Positions 33,801-45,400 of a stretch of DNA of 64,000 nt are shown here, one piece after another. Both the position numbers and the translations under genes were made by a program. The number at the start of each line of letters is the position of its first letter. Positions within the stretch are counted from its first letter, which is position 1. Where the stretch lies: NCBI RefSeq assembly GCF_958979055.1, contig NC_084897.1, positions 21,811,628 through 21,875,627 on the forward strand, in the 5' to 3' direction. Below the pieces are notes generated by a model. It made no database searches, was not told the origin of the DNA, and saw nothing but the letters and a program-made list of their open reading frames with translations. Origin of the DNA: Alnus glutinosa. Its lineage: Eukaryota; Streptophyta; Magnoliopsida; Fagales; Betulaceae.

Positions 33801-36198
33801 GCAGCCCTTGAAAATCACACAGTTTTACATTACAATTAATTATTACTTATGTCAGCCATCTTATGTGTAAAATATTCAACCCAACTATATAATATTTCAC
33901 CTGTAGCAAAGGACATCTATTTTCAAGAAACCGTAATCCAACATAATCTACTAAAGGGCACCCCACCATGGCCAAAACCTCCAGTTTCGGCAGAGAAGCA
34001 ATTGAACGTAGAGATTCACACGTAACCTGAAACCCAGCAATGCATCATATTTCTTTGGTAAGTAATATGCGTCATATTTCACAAGAAAAGTATTTTTGTA
34101 AGGAAAAAATGCACCTAAATCGAAAAACCTCTGTTTGCTTGCTGGAAAAATAAAGGTAAACAATAGAACAGTTTTTTCAATCTATATTTAGAATGCTGTT
34201 TGGTCGCCAAAATATGATGTTCTCAGCTCAACTCAACCAAACGGTCACACTGCCCTCAGTCGGGCAGATAAACCATAAAAATCTAGCATGTAAAACTTTA
34301 ACTCGTTTGCAATTCTTCTTCCACTTCCTCAGCAATCAGCATCCTAACAGAGAAAGTGGAAGAAGAAGAAGAAGAAAAAGAATATTGTACTATTTTGAAA
34401 AAAGAAAAAGAAAAATTAGAGATCACTGAAAAACTAAAAAAAAAAACAGGCATATAGTAGTAGTACTAGTATTTCCTGCACATAGCTTTTAGTTGTACGA
34501 AGAGATGGAGAAAAACCTAGAAAAATGACACCCGAAGAAAACTTCAAGTTAGAAGAAAAAGGAAGGGATAAGAAAAAAAAAGAAAAAAAAAATTAGCAAA
34601 GAAAAAGAAAAATAGTGGCGCTAGCCCTCTCTGTCTGTCTATCTCTCTAAAGAAAAAGACAAATGCTACATGTACTTAAACTTTTATAAATAGAGTCTTA
34701 CTAACTGATGTAGAGCTTATTCATTGGAGACGATGAAAACAATTAATAAAAAGAAATGTTACGGGTATCAATGAATAAGCTCTACATCATCTTTGTAAGG
34801 CTCCATTTGTAAAAGTTTAAGTACATGTAGCATTTCTCAAAGAAAAATTCGACTTCCTCCTTTTCCTTCTTTTTCTCATCAACCAAACAAGCATCCACCA
34901 GGACCACTTGCTTCTATGGGAGAATGAATTTGTAACGACCCAAAGAAAAGCGCTAGCTACATCTAGCTGTGCTATCATTCCAAAATGATTAGTCAATTTG
35001 AAACTTCTCTAAAATCTCTTATAAAGCCTAGTTTCACCTAATAAAACTGAAGACTTAGCACTCATGACTATCTCTTATAAACCACTCACTCTATGTGAGC
35101 TATTTATCTCTTCCCAATATGGGATCAGGATATTACAGAACTTGATAAAGAAAAAACAACCAATACAAAGAGCAAATGTGAAATTGAAATTCACCACCTT
35201 GCTTTACTTTAGCCTCATTACCTTCATTTTAATTTTTTGTATGAAGCCATGAATTACCTACATTTTCTCTATTCTATTAGCGAACCCATGTCCCAGATTA
35301 TGAACTAGCTTTAAATTTTAACTCCAAAATCCAAGAACTCCTATTTCAAATCCCTTTACCCACATTTTCACACCACAAGAGTAATGCTATTATACGACTA
35401 AGATATACGATACAATTCAATTCAGATGACATAGCTGTGAAAATCAGTCTTTGAAAGAATAAGGGCTTGTAAAAAATTAAAATCAGTGCCCATTTTCACT
35501 GAAACATCATCATTCATGGAGTTTATAGCATTCTAACAATAGAGAGAGAGAGAGAGAGGGAGAGAGAGAGAAACCTTTAGATATGACACATCAAGAGCCT
35601 TCAAACCCAAGCATTTCTTACACAAAAGATCGACACCCAGATCAGAGATCTCCATGCACCACTTCAAACTCAGCCTCTCCAGTCTCCCACACCCAACGGC
35701 AATCTTCGCCAACCCAACATCGGTAACACCAACGCACTTATCCATCCTCAGCTCCCGCAACCCTTTGGCGCACGATATAGCAGACGCCTCCCTGTCACCG
35801 TACTTCCAACAGTGAGACACGTCCAGTGCCTCCAGAGACGGACACGCGCATACCAGCATCTCCAACCCCGAGTATCTCAACCCGGTTGCGCGACTCAGTG
35901 TCAGCCGGGTCACGTACCGAGTCCAATTCCTTGAGTCGGGACGAGACAGTATGACCGACACGGTCCCGTCCTCGATGCGCGGGCAGACCGAGAGGTCGAG
36001 CGAATCGAGGTTTGTGTACTTGGAGAGCAGGCTCTGCAGGAACTCGAAGCGGAGGACTCGGAGGGACTGCCTGGTCGTCGAGTCGACTCGGAGGAAGTCC
36101 CTGCACACGAGTCGCCACGTCTTCCGGTCCTTCTCGGAGCTAAGTTTTGTATAAACTCGGACCAACAGGTCTTCGGTTAATACAGAAAGCGACGACAT
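30885..36198 (-). CDS. FBL3: F-box/LRR-repeat protein, FBL3-like
   Basis: Seven exons: 36,198-35,575; 34,026-33,901; 33,798-33,694; 33,592-33,193; 32,975-32,846; 32,749-32,455; 31,130-30,885. These give 641 residues. The phases fit only if the exon 4 donor is GC (AAAG|GCAAGT). The N-terminus SVLTEDLLVRVYTKLSSEKD RKTWRLVCRDFL is the F-box. It is followed by about 18 cysteine-rich LRRs (LSLKWCMEISDLGVDLLCKK, LELDLYRCTGIGDDGLAALL, DLKHCEKIDDSGFWALAYYS). The terminus LSSEILETLHARGCKIRWD matches Arabidopsis F-box/LRR-repeat protein 3 as I remember it. Expected role: substrate receptor of an SCF ubiquitin ligase; the substrate is unknown. The ATG at 36,198 is preferred to 36,363 because the upstream frame runs through GA-repeat leader sequence. 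Intron 1 holds a MITE. Confidence 0.93.
34658..34838. mobile_element. Mutator-type MITE (181 bp) in FBL3 intron 1
   Basis: Perfect 9-base direct repeats AAAGAAAAA (34,649-34,657 and 34,839-34,847) flank arms of about 70 bases: ACAAATGCTACATGTACTTA...GATGTAGAGCTTATTCATTG against the inverted CAATGAATAAGCTCTACATC...AAGTACATGTAGCATTTCTC. No coding capacity. The target repeat is A-rich, which weakens it slightly, but the arms are unambiguous. Confidence 0.8.
35541..35571. repeat. GA microsatellite at the FBL3 intron 1 donor
   Basis: A GAGAGA tract begins immediately inside the donor GTTTCTCTCTC of intron 1 (minus strand). A second, shorter GA tract lies in the 5' leader at about 36,245-36,310. 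Confidence 0.8.
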
Positions 36199-36688
36199 TA
36201 TTATCGGAGAAGTAAATCGGAGTTTTGCGGAGCCAAAGAATTGTAGAGAGAGGGAGAGAGAGAGATGGTTTATGTGTTTACCATAGTAGTGATAGTGAGA
36301 GAGAGAGAATGAGAATGGTTTTAGACCGTTGGATTGCGACCTGTTTCGGCGACTCTTAATCAAACAGTGGAGGTGTACGGACTACAGAGGGGACATTGGA
36401 GAGAACACGTGGCAAGTGGAGGCTAAGGTGAGATCCGGATCCTAGAAAGGTCAGGGAGTACTGTTTCGTACGGTGCGGTTTCAGGGACCCACCAGAGGTG
36501 CAAAGACCGTACCTATCTTTGTTGACTTTGACAATATAATTACAAAGAAAGAACATGTGCTATCAGCCTATTGCCTGAAGTGGAAGGTTGTGGGGACCAC
36601 AGCCACCTGCTCACATGCTTTAACGCAATTTCCGACACTGGCTTTTCGTTTTCTTTTTTTTTTTTTTGATTAAATTTTCTTATGGTCA
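36199..36688 (-). promoter_or_regulatory. 5' leader and promoter region of the FBL3-like gene
   Basis: CT/GA-rich leader (36,240-36,310) typical of plant housekeeping promoters. No TATA box stands out. Bounded upstream by a MITE. Confidence 0.4.
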
Positions 36689-36697
36689 TTGTATAAA

Positions 36698-36856
36698 GAA
36701 TAATGATTCAATGCCACCTAAATATATGACAAGGTGGTCCCCCACTACTTTTTAAGTTTTTTTACTTTTTAAAAATAAATTAAAGTGGGGGACCACCTTG
36801 CCACATAGGTAAGGTGGTAAAAAGTTATATATTTAGGTGGTAGTGAATCATTACTC
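36698..36856. mobile_element. Mutator-type MITE (159 bp) with perfect 9-bp target duplication
   Basis: TTGTATAAA occurs at 36,689-36,697 and 36,857-36,865. The ends GAATAATGATTCA and TGAATCATTACTC are inverted repeats, continuing inward as CCACCTAAATATA / TATATTTAGGTGG and GGTGGTCCCCCACT / AGTGGGGGACCACC. The outer part resembles the element at 15,880. It sits about 500 bases upstream of the FBL3 start. Confidence 0.85.
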
Positions 36857-37084
36857 TTGTATAAATTTACCAGGATGGTTGTAATTTCGCATAAGACTTG
36901 CTTCACACACTTTTATTTTCACATTTTTTATTTCACATTTTTTGAAGCCACTTTTAATTTAACGCTAATATTAAAAGCCAAGTCAGAAAGTGCAAGGGTG
37001 AAATTGTGTATATATGTAATTCTTTAAAATATGATCGTTATTTAAAATGAATAGTCAAGATTTTATTATATCATATCATATTTT

Positions 37085-37625
37085 TTATTTTTACTTTTTT
37101 AACCCCTATTAGGGGTGGTTCGATTACCCTTTAAGGCTTTTAGGAGTGATTCAGCAACCTCAAAAGCTTTTAGGAGTGAGTGACCGACCATCCCTCAAGG
37201 TTTACGAGCAGTGGTCAATCAACACTTGGGAGTTTTGAGGTAATCCTACCACCTCCAAAAGTTTTCAAAGAGTTTGGCCTCTCCGAGGAGTAGTTCGACC
37301 ACACCTTAAGGCTTATGAGGGGTGGCTGACCTCCCCAAAAATATTAAGGAGATGATTGGCGAACCCTAAAAGCCTTGAAGGAGTGATTTAGCCACCTCAA
37401 AAGCCTTTAGAAATAAGCGATTGGTCACCCCTCAAAGCTTATGAGGGGTGGCAACCACCTCTCGAGAATTCAGAGATAATCTTATCACCTCTAAAAGTTT
37501 TGGAGTGATCTGCCACCCCTTCAAGTCTGGAGGGGGTGGTTCGATTACACTTCAAGGCTTATGAGGGGTAATTGGACCACCTTCTTAGGGTAGTCAACCA
37601 CCCCTAATTTTGGTTGTTGAAGAAG
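37085..37625. repeat. Degenerate array of GGGGTGG / CCACCCC units
   Basis: About 520 bases of variants of GGGGTGGTTCGACCACCC alternating with CCTCAAGGCTTATGAGGGG or AAAAGCTTTTAGGAGTGA, spaced roughly every 30-60 bases on alternating strands. No coding frame. The flanks TTTAAAATGAATAGTCAAGA (about 37,033) and TTTAAAATGAACAATCTCAA (about 37,690) are similar direct sequences and may mark the borders of one element. Confidence 0.6.
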
Positions 37626-38189
37626 CTGTTTTTTTTTTATATATATATAAATTTTTTCCCCTCAAAGTAGATTACATGGCAAATTTTTAAAATGAACAAT
37701 CTCAATTTTAAGAATTGTAGCGTGACACTGTAGCAAAAATGCTTCTTTTTTTATTTTTTTTTTATTTTTTTATTTGCGTAATTGGATGGAGAGGGTTTTT
37801 GAAAGAATGATTAGTTATTTTAGCTAAGAATGCAAAATAATAAAGCTATTGGGGATGCTCTTAGTAGACTAGTCCCCTTAGGTTGTTTTTGTTTAAGCCA
37901 TTGGCTACAGTTTAAATGAGGATTTTCACTTCTCTTATTATAAGGGTTGGGGTGGTATAGCATTATTGGCATTTTCCACTTCTCTTAGGATGTGTAAGAT
38001 AAATTGTTGAAGATTAAAAATATATTTTGTTTGTGAGAATGTATGCACATCCCATTTAATTGATTTGTCTTATCACCAATTTGGGTATAATTTCATATCA
38101 AATGCAAATTAAGACTCGAGTTAAACCCTTTAATTTATGCACTTTCAAATCAAAGGAAAAATATTTTTGCATAATACAATCATAATACT

Positions 38190-38419
38190 TGCACAATACA
38201 AGACACATGGGGTGAGACTTATGTGAGTAGGACCCACTACATGTATCACACCTTATGTGTCTTGTGTTGTGCACCAATCACAACTCCAAATCAAAACCCT
38301 CTTGCACAACACAAGACATATGGGGTGGGACTTATGTGAGTAGGACCCACTACATGTGTCACACCTTATGTATCTTGTGTTGTGCACCAATCACAACTTC
38401 AAATCAAAACCCTCTAATT
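38190..38419. repeat. Tandem pair of 115-bp hairpin units
   Basis: GGTGGGACTTATGTGAGTAG and GGTGAGACTTATGTGAGTAG recur with a period of 115 bases. Each unit starts with GCACAA(C/T)ACAAGACA(C/T)ATGG and ends with TATG(T/A)(G/A)TCTTGTGTTGTGC, which pair, so each unit folds back. No coding capacity; short frames over this stretch are repeat artefacts. Confidence 0.8.
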
Positions 38420-38621
38420 TATGCGCTTTCAAATCCTCTATTCCATGCACAAATTATCTAAACATGTCAAAGAATCCATTTTTCATGTACTATTACCTCA
38501 ACCCAAGAAATTATGAAGCTGAAAACCTTGCTAGTCAGAGCATACTTTAGAATTCCAATACCTTTTTAGTGTTGATTTGTCTGTAGAATATTCATTACAT
38601 GACTAGTAACAACTGAAGTCC

Positions 38622-39047
38622 TTGGGGGCCACTGGCCAGGAGTATGAGAAAAATAAGAAATTTAGAACCAGTTGCAGCGGAGGTTTTGGCAGCATCACAC
38701 GCAGGGGGCTTTAGTAAAGAACTGGGCTTTCAACACATCATTTTGAAAGAAGACAAGCTTTTAAGTGATAAATGCTCTGAATTTTACAGGACGCAGCTTC
38801 TGTCAATATGAACAGCTAGCTGGTAGAAGACACACGGATGACTATTGTTACTTTGGCTAGTTGTCAGATTGTACACATCCACCTGGAGGCAAATTCTACG
38901 ACACATGACTTTGCTAAGACTATAGTTAAACAAGTCATAAATGAAATTCGATTGGAAGAAATTGCAAGCTACATTAGTGATGCTTTGTTAGAGCAATCTG
39001 CTCTATTTTCTTGACCAATGAATAAAAGTTGATTAAATTCAAAAAAC
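38622..39047 (+). mobile_element. 5'-truncated LINE 3' end with 12-bp target duplication
   Basis: Perfect direct repeats CAACTGAAGTCC (38,610-38,621 and 39,048-39,059) flank 426 bases ending in a short A tail. The plus strand encodes the end of a plant L1-type RNase H domain: VAAEVLAASHAGGFSKELGF, then HIHLEANSTTHDFAKTIVKQ and ISDALLEQSALFS followed by a stop. One frame change separates the upstream VLGA part. The intact target repeat suggests a fairly recent insertion. Confidence 0.85.
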
Positions 39048-39429
39048 CAACTGAAGTCCCTTTAACATGAGATTCTCTCATGTATTTTTAAATCTCACTT
39101 ACATTTTTAAATGAAATTCTCTTACGTATATGTAATTCTCACGTGCATTTAAAAAAAAAAATGATATGCTTTAGAGATACATGTTAAGTTAATAAATTGA
39201 ATTGGAGGAATTTTCTCTAACCTAATTAAGAAAGAAAACTTTGTTCATTGGATAATAACTAACAAATTGCATGTAAATCTTATGCTTAAAAAGTCTCTTT
39301 GTTCTCATGGGAGGAGCACATGCTTCCTAGATCCTAAGCAAGAAGGAATTAATGAACTAGATTCTGTATACCAACCATATATCCATGCATTAATTTTAAA
39401 ATTACTTGTAAAAAAAACAGTTGGTCTTG
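39048..39429. other. No gene recognised
   Basis: 3' flank of the GRDP gene; AT-rich, no features. Confidence 0.4.
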
Positions 39430-42400
39430 TCATGTTATAATCCCTCGCTTGTACAAATCATCACTGCCTTCCACTGGTGAGTAATTAAAAGCCGGTTGCC
39501 TTGTGATATGATCTGCTCCATCTGATCCCATCACTGCCTTGGCATTCCAACACCAAGGTTGAAGATAAGGTGAAGAAATAGAAGATGAACATGAAGAAGG
39601 ATGAAGTATTACAGAACCCCAATCTCTTGCTCCAAGCTTTGCTTCCTTTAATCTTCTCCTAGTTAGCAAGCACCCCACATCTTCCTTTTTCATCATTGAT
39701 ACACTTCTGAGTATCGAAATGCATAAAAGAAGGACCATTACTGCGTCCTCTTCAGGCAACAATTCAACTACCAAAAGCTTCCAGTTTAGAAGAGCTGTTG
39801 CTCTTCCAATTGGGTTCTCCTCTGTGAACCTAACAAGCGTTACAAAACCCTCCTCTTCTTCATCCTCCTCCTCTTTCCCTTCTTCTTCCTTCTTGTTCTC
39901 TGACTTAATGTTCTTTACTTGATACTGCATTTTTCGCCCTTTCAATAGCTTCACCTGCCTCAAATGATTGGATTATAATCTAAATTATGAACCAATAATT
40001 GCCAGAGTAAAAGAACTAAATTTCCACCCTACCGATGGTTCTGGAGACATTTGATTTCCCAGACAAAAACTCAGGCTGGATAGAGATGTTGATGATTCCC
40101 ACCCTATCATAAGTTCATCTCCTGTTGAAAATTTCCATGCAGCTTTCCATTGTTCTGGTGGTTCTTTTGGTGTTGCCGTTCCAACCACTTTCTCTGTACT
40201 AGATGGCAACAATGGCAGCACAAATGTTTACAATTTATTTCTATAGAAATGCAAAGTTGATTCTTTAAAGAGAACAGAAGAGCCAGCATTCATATATATG
40301 ATTTCTTAAGAAACCATCGTTTGATTTTTAAAGAGAAAAAAAAAAAAACCGTTTCTCATGTACTCTGCTTTTCACCTGCATTTGCATTTGCATTTGCATC
40401 TCAGCCAAGGGATGTGATGCACCTTTTCCAAAACTAGTAAAGCGAAAAATTATATACAGCGCACCTGGGGCTCTCCCAATGGGACCAGCAACATAAGACC
40501 ATGAACCTTCTCGTATCTCTATAATCCTATCATCCCATTTCACAGCTGTGGGAGTTTCACCTCCTCTTCTCCAAAACCCTCCTCCCACCCTACAATTAGT
40601 ATTCAAATTGTGCTAGTAAGTAACAGACAAAGGTACCATAATATTCACTCAAAAGGATTGAAATTTTTCTTCAAAAGAAAAAAAGTTGAAGTTTAGAAAG
40701 TTCACCTCATTCGAACGACAAAACACTCTCTCCCTGCATGATCAAGAACAGTCCGAGACAACCAACGACCTTCTTGAGGCCGATACCTATTCATTCTCAG
40801 AATCACATCTGATATCATGGCCCCTGAATTATCTGTCACTCGGTCAGGTACACATTTCAACAAGTAAGGTGCTTGAACCGGTGGAGTTATTGAAGCGACG
40901 ATTCTTGCTTGTTGAGCAACTTCTCTTTCCAAAGTTAAAGAATGTGCTCTTAGCAAGTCATTCCAATGGAATGTAACAGTTGCTTGCAGGCTACTTCCTT
41001 TGAAACAGTGGCCACCTTCACGACGAAGCTCAATTACGACTCCCTTTGTTCCAAACTCACAATAGAGCTTCCAAGCTTTATGCCAAGAATCATAGCGGAA
41101 GTCCGAGATGGATTTATCAAGCTTCAACTCCCTGTGACATCTTAACATGCTAAGACGGAGGAATTCACATGTAACATCCTGTTGCGCAGGCTTCATCCTA
41201 GAGTTGAGCTTTAGGAACACACATACCTGTGTTTAAAATAACAGCGCGCAATTGGTTCACTAATGCAGACATAAAGCACCTCTATTTGTCTTTTGTTGCA
41301 GAAACAAAAGGACATTTCCTTGAACTTGTATCAGAAACTAAATTTCATTGATTAAGCTTACATTTGTTGCTGTTGAAGAGATTGAAACCTTGGGGAGTCT
41401 TTTTTAGTGAGCCTAGTATAACATGTTGAGACACCACAAAACCCAATAACTTAAGCATATGGGTTTGGGCTCAAGTGCTCATCTTTCCAATGCGGGACAC
41501 AAACCTCACAAGTGCACTCATAACAAATCTCTCCCTCACTTGTAAGTCACTTCCACATTGACCTAACTCCCTCTCGTGTGTGAGTTCTTACAAACCAAGA
41601 GTATCACACATACTTCAAGAGCTGCCGCACACTCTTTTACCATAGTCAAACCAAAAGCGTCAAACAAAGACACTCATGTCAGCAATGCGGAAGGCTAACA
41701 TAGCTCTGAGATACCACACAACCCAAAAAAAGCTTAAGCCTATTAGTTTGGGCTCAACTATGTTATATTACCACTCATAGTTCTTACATCTTTTTAATAT
41801 AGGACACAAACCTCACAAGTGCACTCACAACAGTTGCATACATGGAGTACCCTTAATTAAATAACTAGTGCTCTCATATGGAGCTGCCTTTCCCAACTGA
41901 ATTGCCCCTAATTAGCTTGCTTTGATTGAGTTATATCTAACTAAATAACCTTGCTAAATTAAACTGAGTTTTATTGAACTTCACTCACTATCTAGAACCC
42001 ACAGCAGCAAGATGAAGTGGGGCACCCCAACAAAGAACTCCCAAAATCAGCATAGTTACGTAAAATAATTTACTACTCTCTTAAGTTTCCCAAAGAGGAT
42101 GAAAATTTGTAGAAGAAAATATATTTTACAATATTGTCAAATAGTTATTAAGAAAAAATTTCCATTACTTCATCTTTCTTCCATTGAAACAATAAATATT
42201 GATATCTATGGAAATTGATCATTAATGCACCACTTATTCATGAAACTCTTTTGGAAGTTGATCATGAATATTAACTCACCAATTATTTATGAAACTCTCA
42301 AATCCTTTAATAAAAGGTAAAGAAAAAAGAAATACAGGAACTATGAAGAACAAACATTAGAAAAAGAAATCATATTGCTTTAACTGAAAGGGCACAGTGG

Positions 42401-45400
42401 AAACTTATAATAATCATGCCCTAGACATTGAAGAATACACCAAGAAAAAGAGTGAGTGCTAAACTGACCTCAAGTAAGAACCTTGGTAGCATGGACTTGT
42501 ACTTGGTGTTAACATCTGTGTTTGATACCTCCCAGTGAATTGGCTGCTGCTTGACTGGGCCAATTTTATCCGATTCTAAGACTTCTCCACCAGCTTTCTC
42601 ATAAGGCTGATCATATGTCCTCTCCCACAACATGTTGGTCTCTTTAACCTCTTTTTCCTTCACACTTTCCCACACACTCACCACCTTCCCCATATCACCC
42701 TCCATCTCCTTCAAGTCCTCTGCGAATACTGTTGGGTAGGTCTGATTTATTGCATACCAGAAATCAGAATCATACTCCAATTAGGGAGATACTTATTTGA
42801 ATGAAAAAAAAAAAAAAAAAAAAATCATGCATGTTTACCTTAGTTGTGAAAACCAAGTCTTACCTTAGTTGTGAAAACCAAGTCAGAATGTGATATTGAA
42901 TTTTAACAAAAATGAGAGAGAAATTCTGTGGCATATTAGTTACGAAAGAATAATTTAATGTTCGGGAAATCTTCCCTTACCCCTCAATATTTAGGTGATT
43001 TTTTGCAATCATAGTCTTGAACTTTAAAAATTTGCAATGTCGAATGCCCACGTTTTAAGATTTTGCAATGTCACGCTTCCGTTAGGATTTTCTATTAAAT
43101 TTGAATAGAAGATGCTTAAATTCTTAAAATACCCCTATTTTAAAAATTAAAAAAATATGTATAAAACAAGTAGACCTACAGCTAAAGCCAGCCGTAAAGA
43201 ACTTCTTTTTTTTTTTTCTTTTTTTTTTTCCCTTTTTTTTTTATTTTTCTGTTTTACTATTTCACCATTTAACCCTAAACTCTAATTCAGGGGTGTAATT
43301 AGAATGAGTTAAAACATGGGATACACGTATTACAAAAGCACCTATACATTAGGGGGTAAGCAAAGTTTATCCTTAATGTTTTCTATTTTACAATTAATAA
43401 TATATATAATAACCTTACAAAAGCCTAAGGTCTCGTTTAGTTCGCGGAATAAACCCCTGAAATGGAATGACTATTCCATATAAATAGTTATTATTTTATT
43501 TGGTAGGGATCTATTCCTTGGAGTAGTTATTCCCATTGAAATAACTGTTTTCTTATGAAGAAGAATACCTGTTCCTCTAAAATAATAAAAGGAATAGACT
43601 ACATTTTTTTAAAAAACCCATTAATTATTTTCTATTTTCTATCAAAAAAAATCTTTGAAAAAAAAAAAAAGAAGAAAAAGAAATAAACAAGCAAACCAAC
43701 GTTAAACTATGGTTGGCCGACCACCTATTGCCACAGTTTGGAGCCAACCGCCCCCGGAACACCTCGTGATGGACCCCCAAGCGTCTTCAAATTCTCATTG
43801 GGGGTGGTGGCGACCTCCCCCGAGGAACACTCCAGGTTCAAGTTTTTTTTTTTTTTTTTTTTTCTTCTTTCTAATTCAAGTTTTTTCTTTTAAAAAAAAT
43901 AATAATAATGTGAGATTTTTTTAATAATTTTGATTCGATTGCAACTAAAGTATATATGTTGTCACCAAACTAAGGAGTATAAATACATAGTCTATTTCAC
44001 TCTCTTTTATTTCCGATAATAATTATTCCATTTTCTAATCGAATATTCATTTCGTAAACCAAACGAAGTTTTAGCTAGGTTCAATCTTAATTCTCTTCTA
44101 ATTTTCCATATGCCTGGGTTTATGTCTTGTCTTTTCTTTTAGGATATAGTTTCATTAAACTCAGCCAATTCTCTCATTGGGCTCATAATCAAAATTCACC
44201 CTTACTAATTTTTCTTAATCACCCAAAATTAACACGTACAAACAATTTAGGAAAAATAATATCGATTTAAAAAGCGAATAAAAATGATAAAGAGAAGAAA
44301 ACCAACCTGATGTGTCAACCACATGAGTAGAACATCTGAGGCAGGCACCGAACGAGAACACTCATCGGAAAATCTCTGCACCAAACACAAAAAACCCTTG
44401 TACCTTTGCCTCGCCGCAATTAGGTACACAATCTCTGACCTATATGCCTCTGAAAACTTGGAATACAAGAATCTATGCTCTGTGACGTCCACCAAAAGTT
44501 GTTCGTTTGTGGCAACTGGGATCGGCATATCCGAATCGGTTTCATTTTCGAATGGCTCAGATGGGTATTTACGTGTCCAAATTTCTTTGCATCTCATCAA
44601 TGCATACTCTTCGTTCTCTTCATCAAAAATCGCCGGTTTTCCGACGAGTTTTGAGAACCTTAACTCGCAATATTGCCGGTAACTCACCTGGAAAACGGTG
44701 TCGTCGGTCACTTCATAATCAAATAAAAGAATGTAAATTAAAATAAGAAATAAATGATGAATCTAAGATTTTTTATTTTCATGCCATCTTAAATTATTTA
44801 TTATAAATTAATTATTTAATTAACAGGGTAAAATCTCATGTCTACAGCTGAATTTTGCAGCCACGTCAAATTATTTTCAGCTCCACGTTAACGGGAAACA
44901 AAATGAGTGCAAAAAAGAAAAGAAAAAGAAAAGACCACGACGATCGTGCGCCTCCCCCCCTTCACAGATTTCCCTGACACGACCGTAGATGACTGACATG
45001 ACCACTATGACGTGATAGGTTCACCGATTTTATTGAAAAAACAAATTTCCAAAACCGAGGTATCAAAAATCTCACTTTTTCAAAACTTTTGGTAGCTGTT
45101 TTAAAAACTCATACAATGTATGGTAGTGGGATTTAACCCTAATTGATAATTTGATAATTTTGATTGGGCAAAGCAAAGAAAAATTGTAAAATAAAATTAT
45201 TAAAAAAAAGGTAGTGGGTGGAGATTAACTATATCTATTCTTGCAGAATGTGACCATATAATATAATGTACATGCTTGTTATGAGTTGTATTGAAGAGGC
45301 GTAGACGATAAAAAATCATAAAATTGAAGCGCTCTTTTATGTCCGATTGAGCCACCGAGCCCACCAAGTCAAACTCTACTCTTAATTACATTAGTATATG

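Noticed and set aside
36199-36363. Upstream ATG of the FBL3 frame
   Set aside because: The added 55 residues are encoded by GA-repeat leader and do not resemble the family N-terminus.
37085-38419. CRISPR-like spaced repeats
   Set aside because: Units are irregular and palindromic in a plant nuclear context, with no cas genes; MITE and satellite explanations suffice.
38255-38550. Cys-rich short frames
   Set aside because: Formed by the 115-bp tandem hairpin repeat.
40328-40464. MQMQMQMQ extension of GRDP exon 6
   Set aside because: Donor CCCAG|GTGCGC gives GRAPEKVVGTATP in phase; the longer exon breaks the phase with the next acceptor at TACAG.
42742-42780. Extension of GRDP exon 4 to include YDSDFWYAINQ
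   Set aside because: Using the AG directly before ACCTACCCA gives WLTHQ-TYPTVFAEDL as in the family; the extension inserts unrelated residues.
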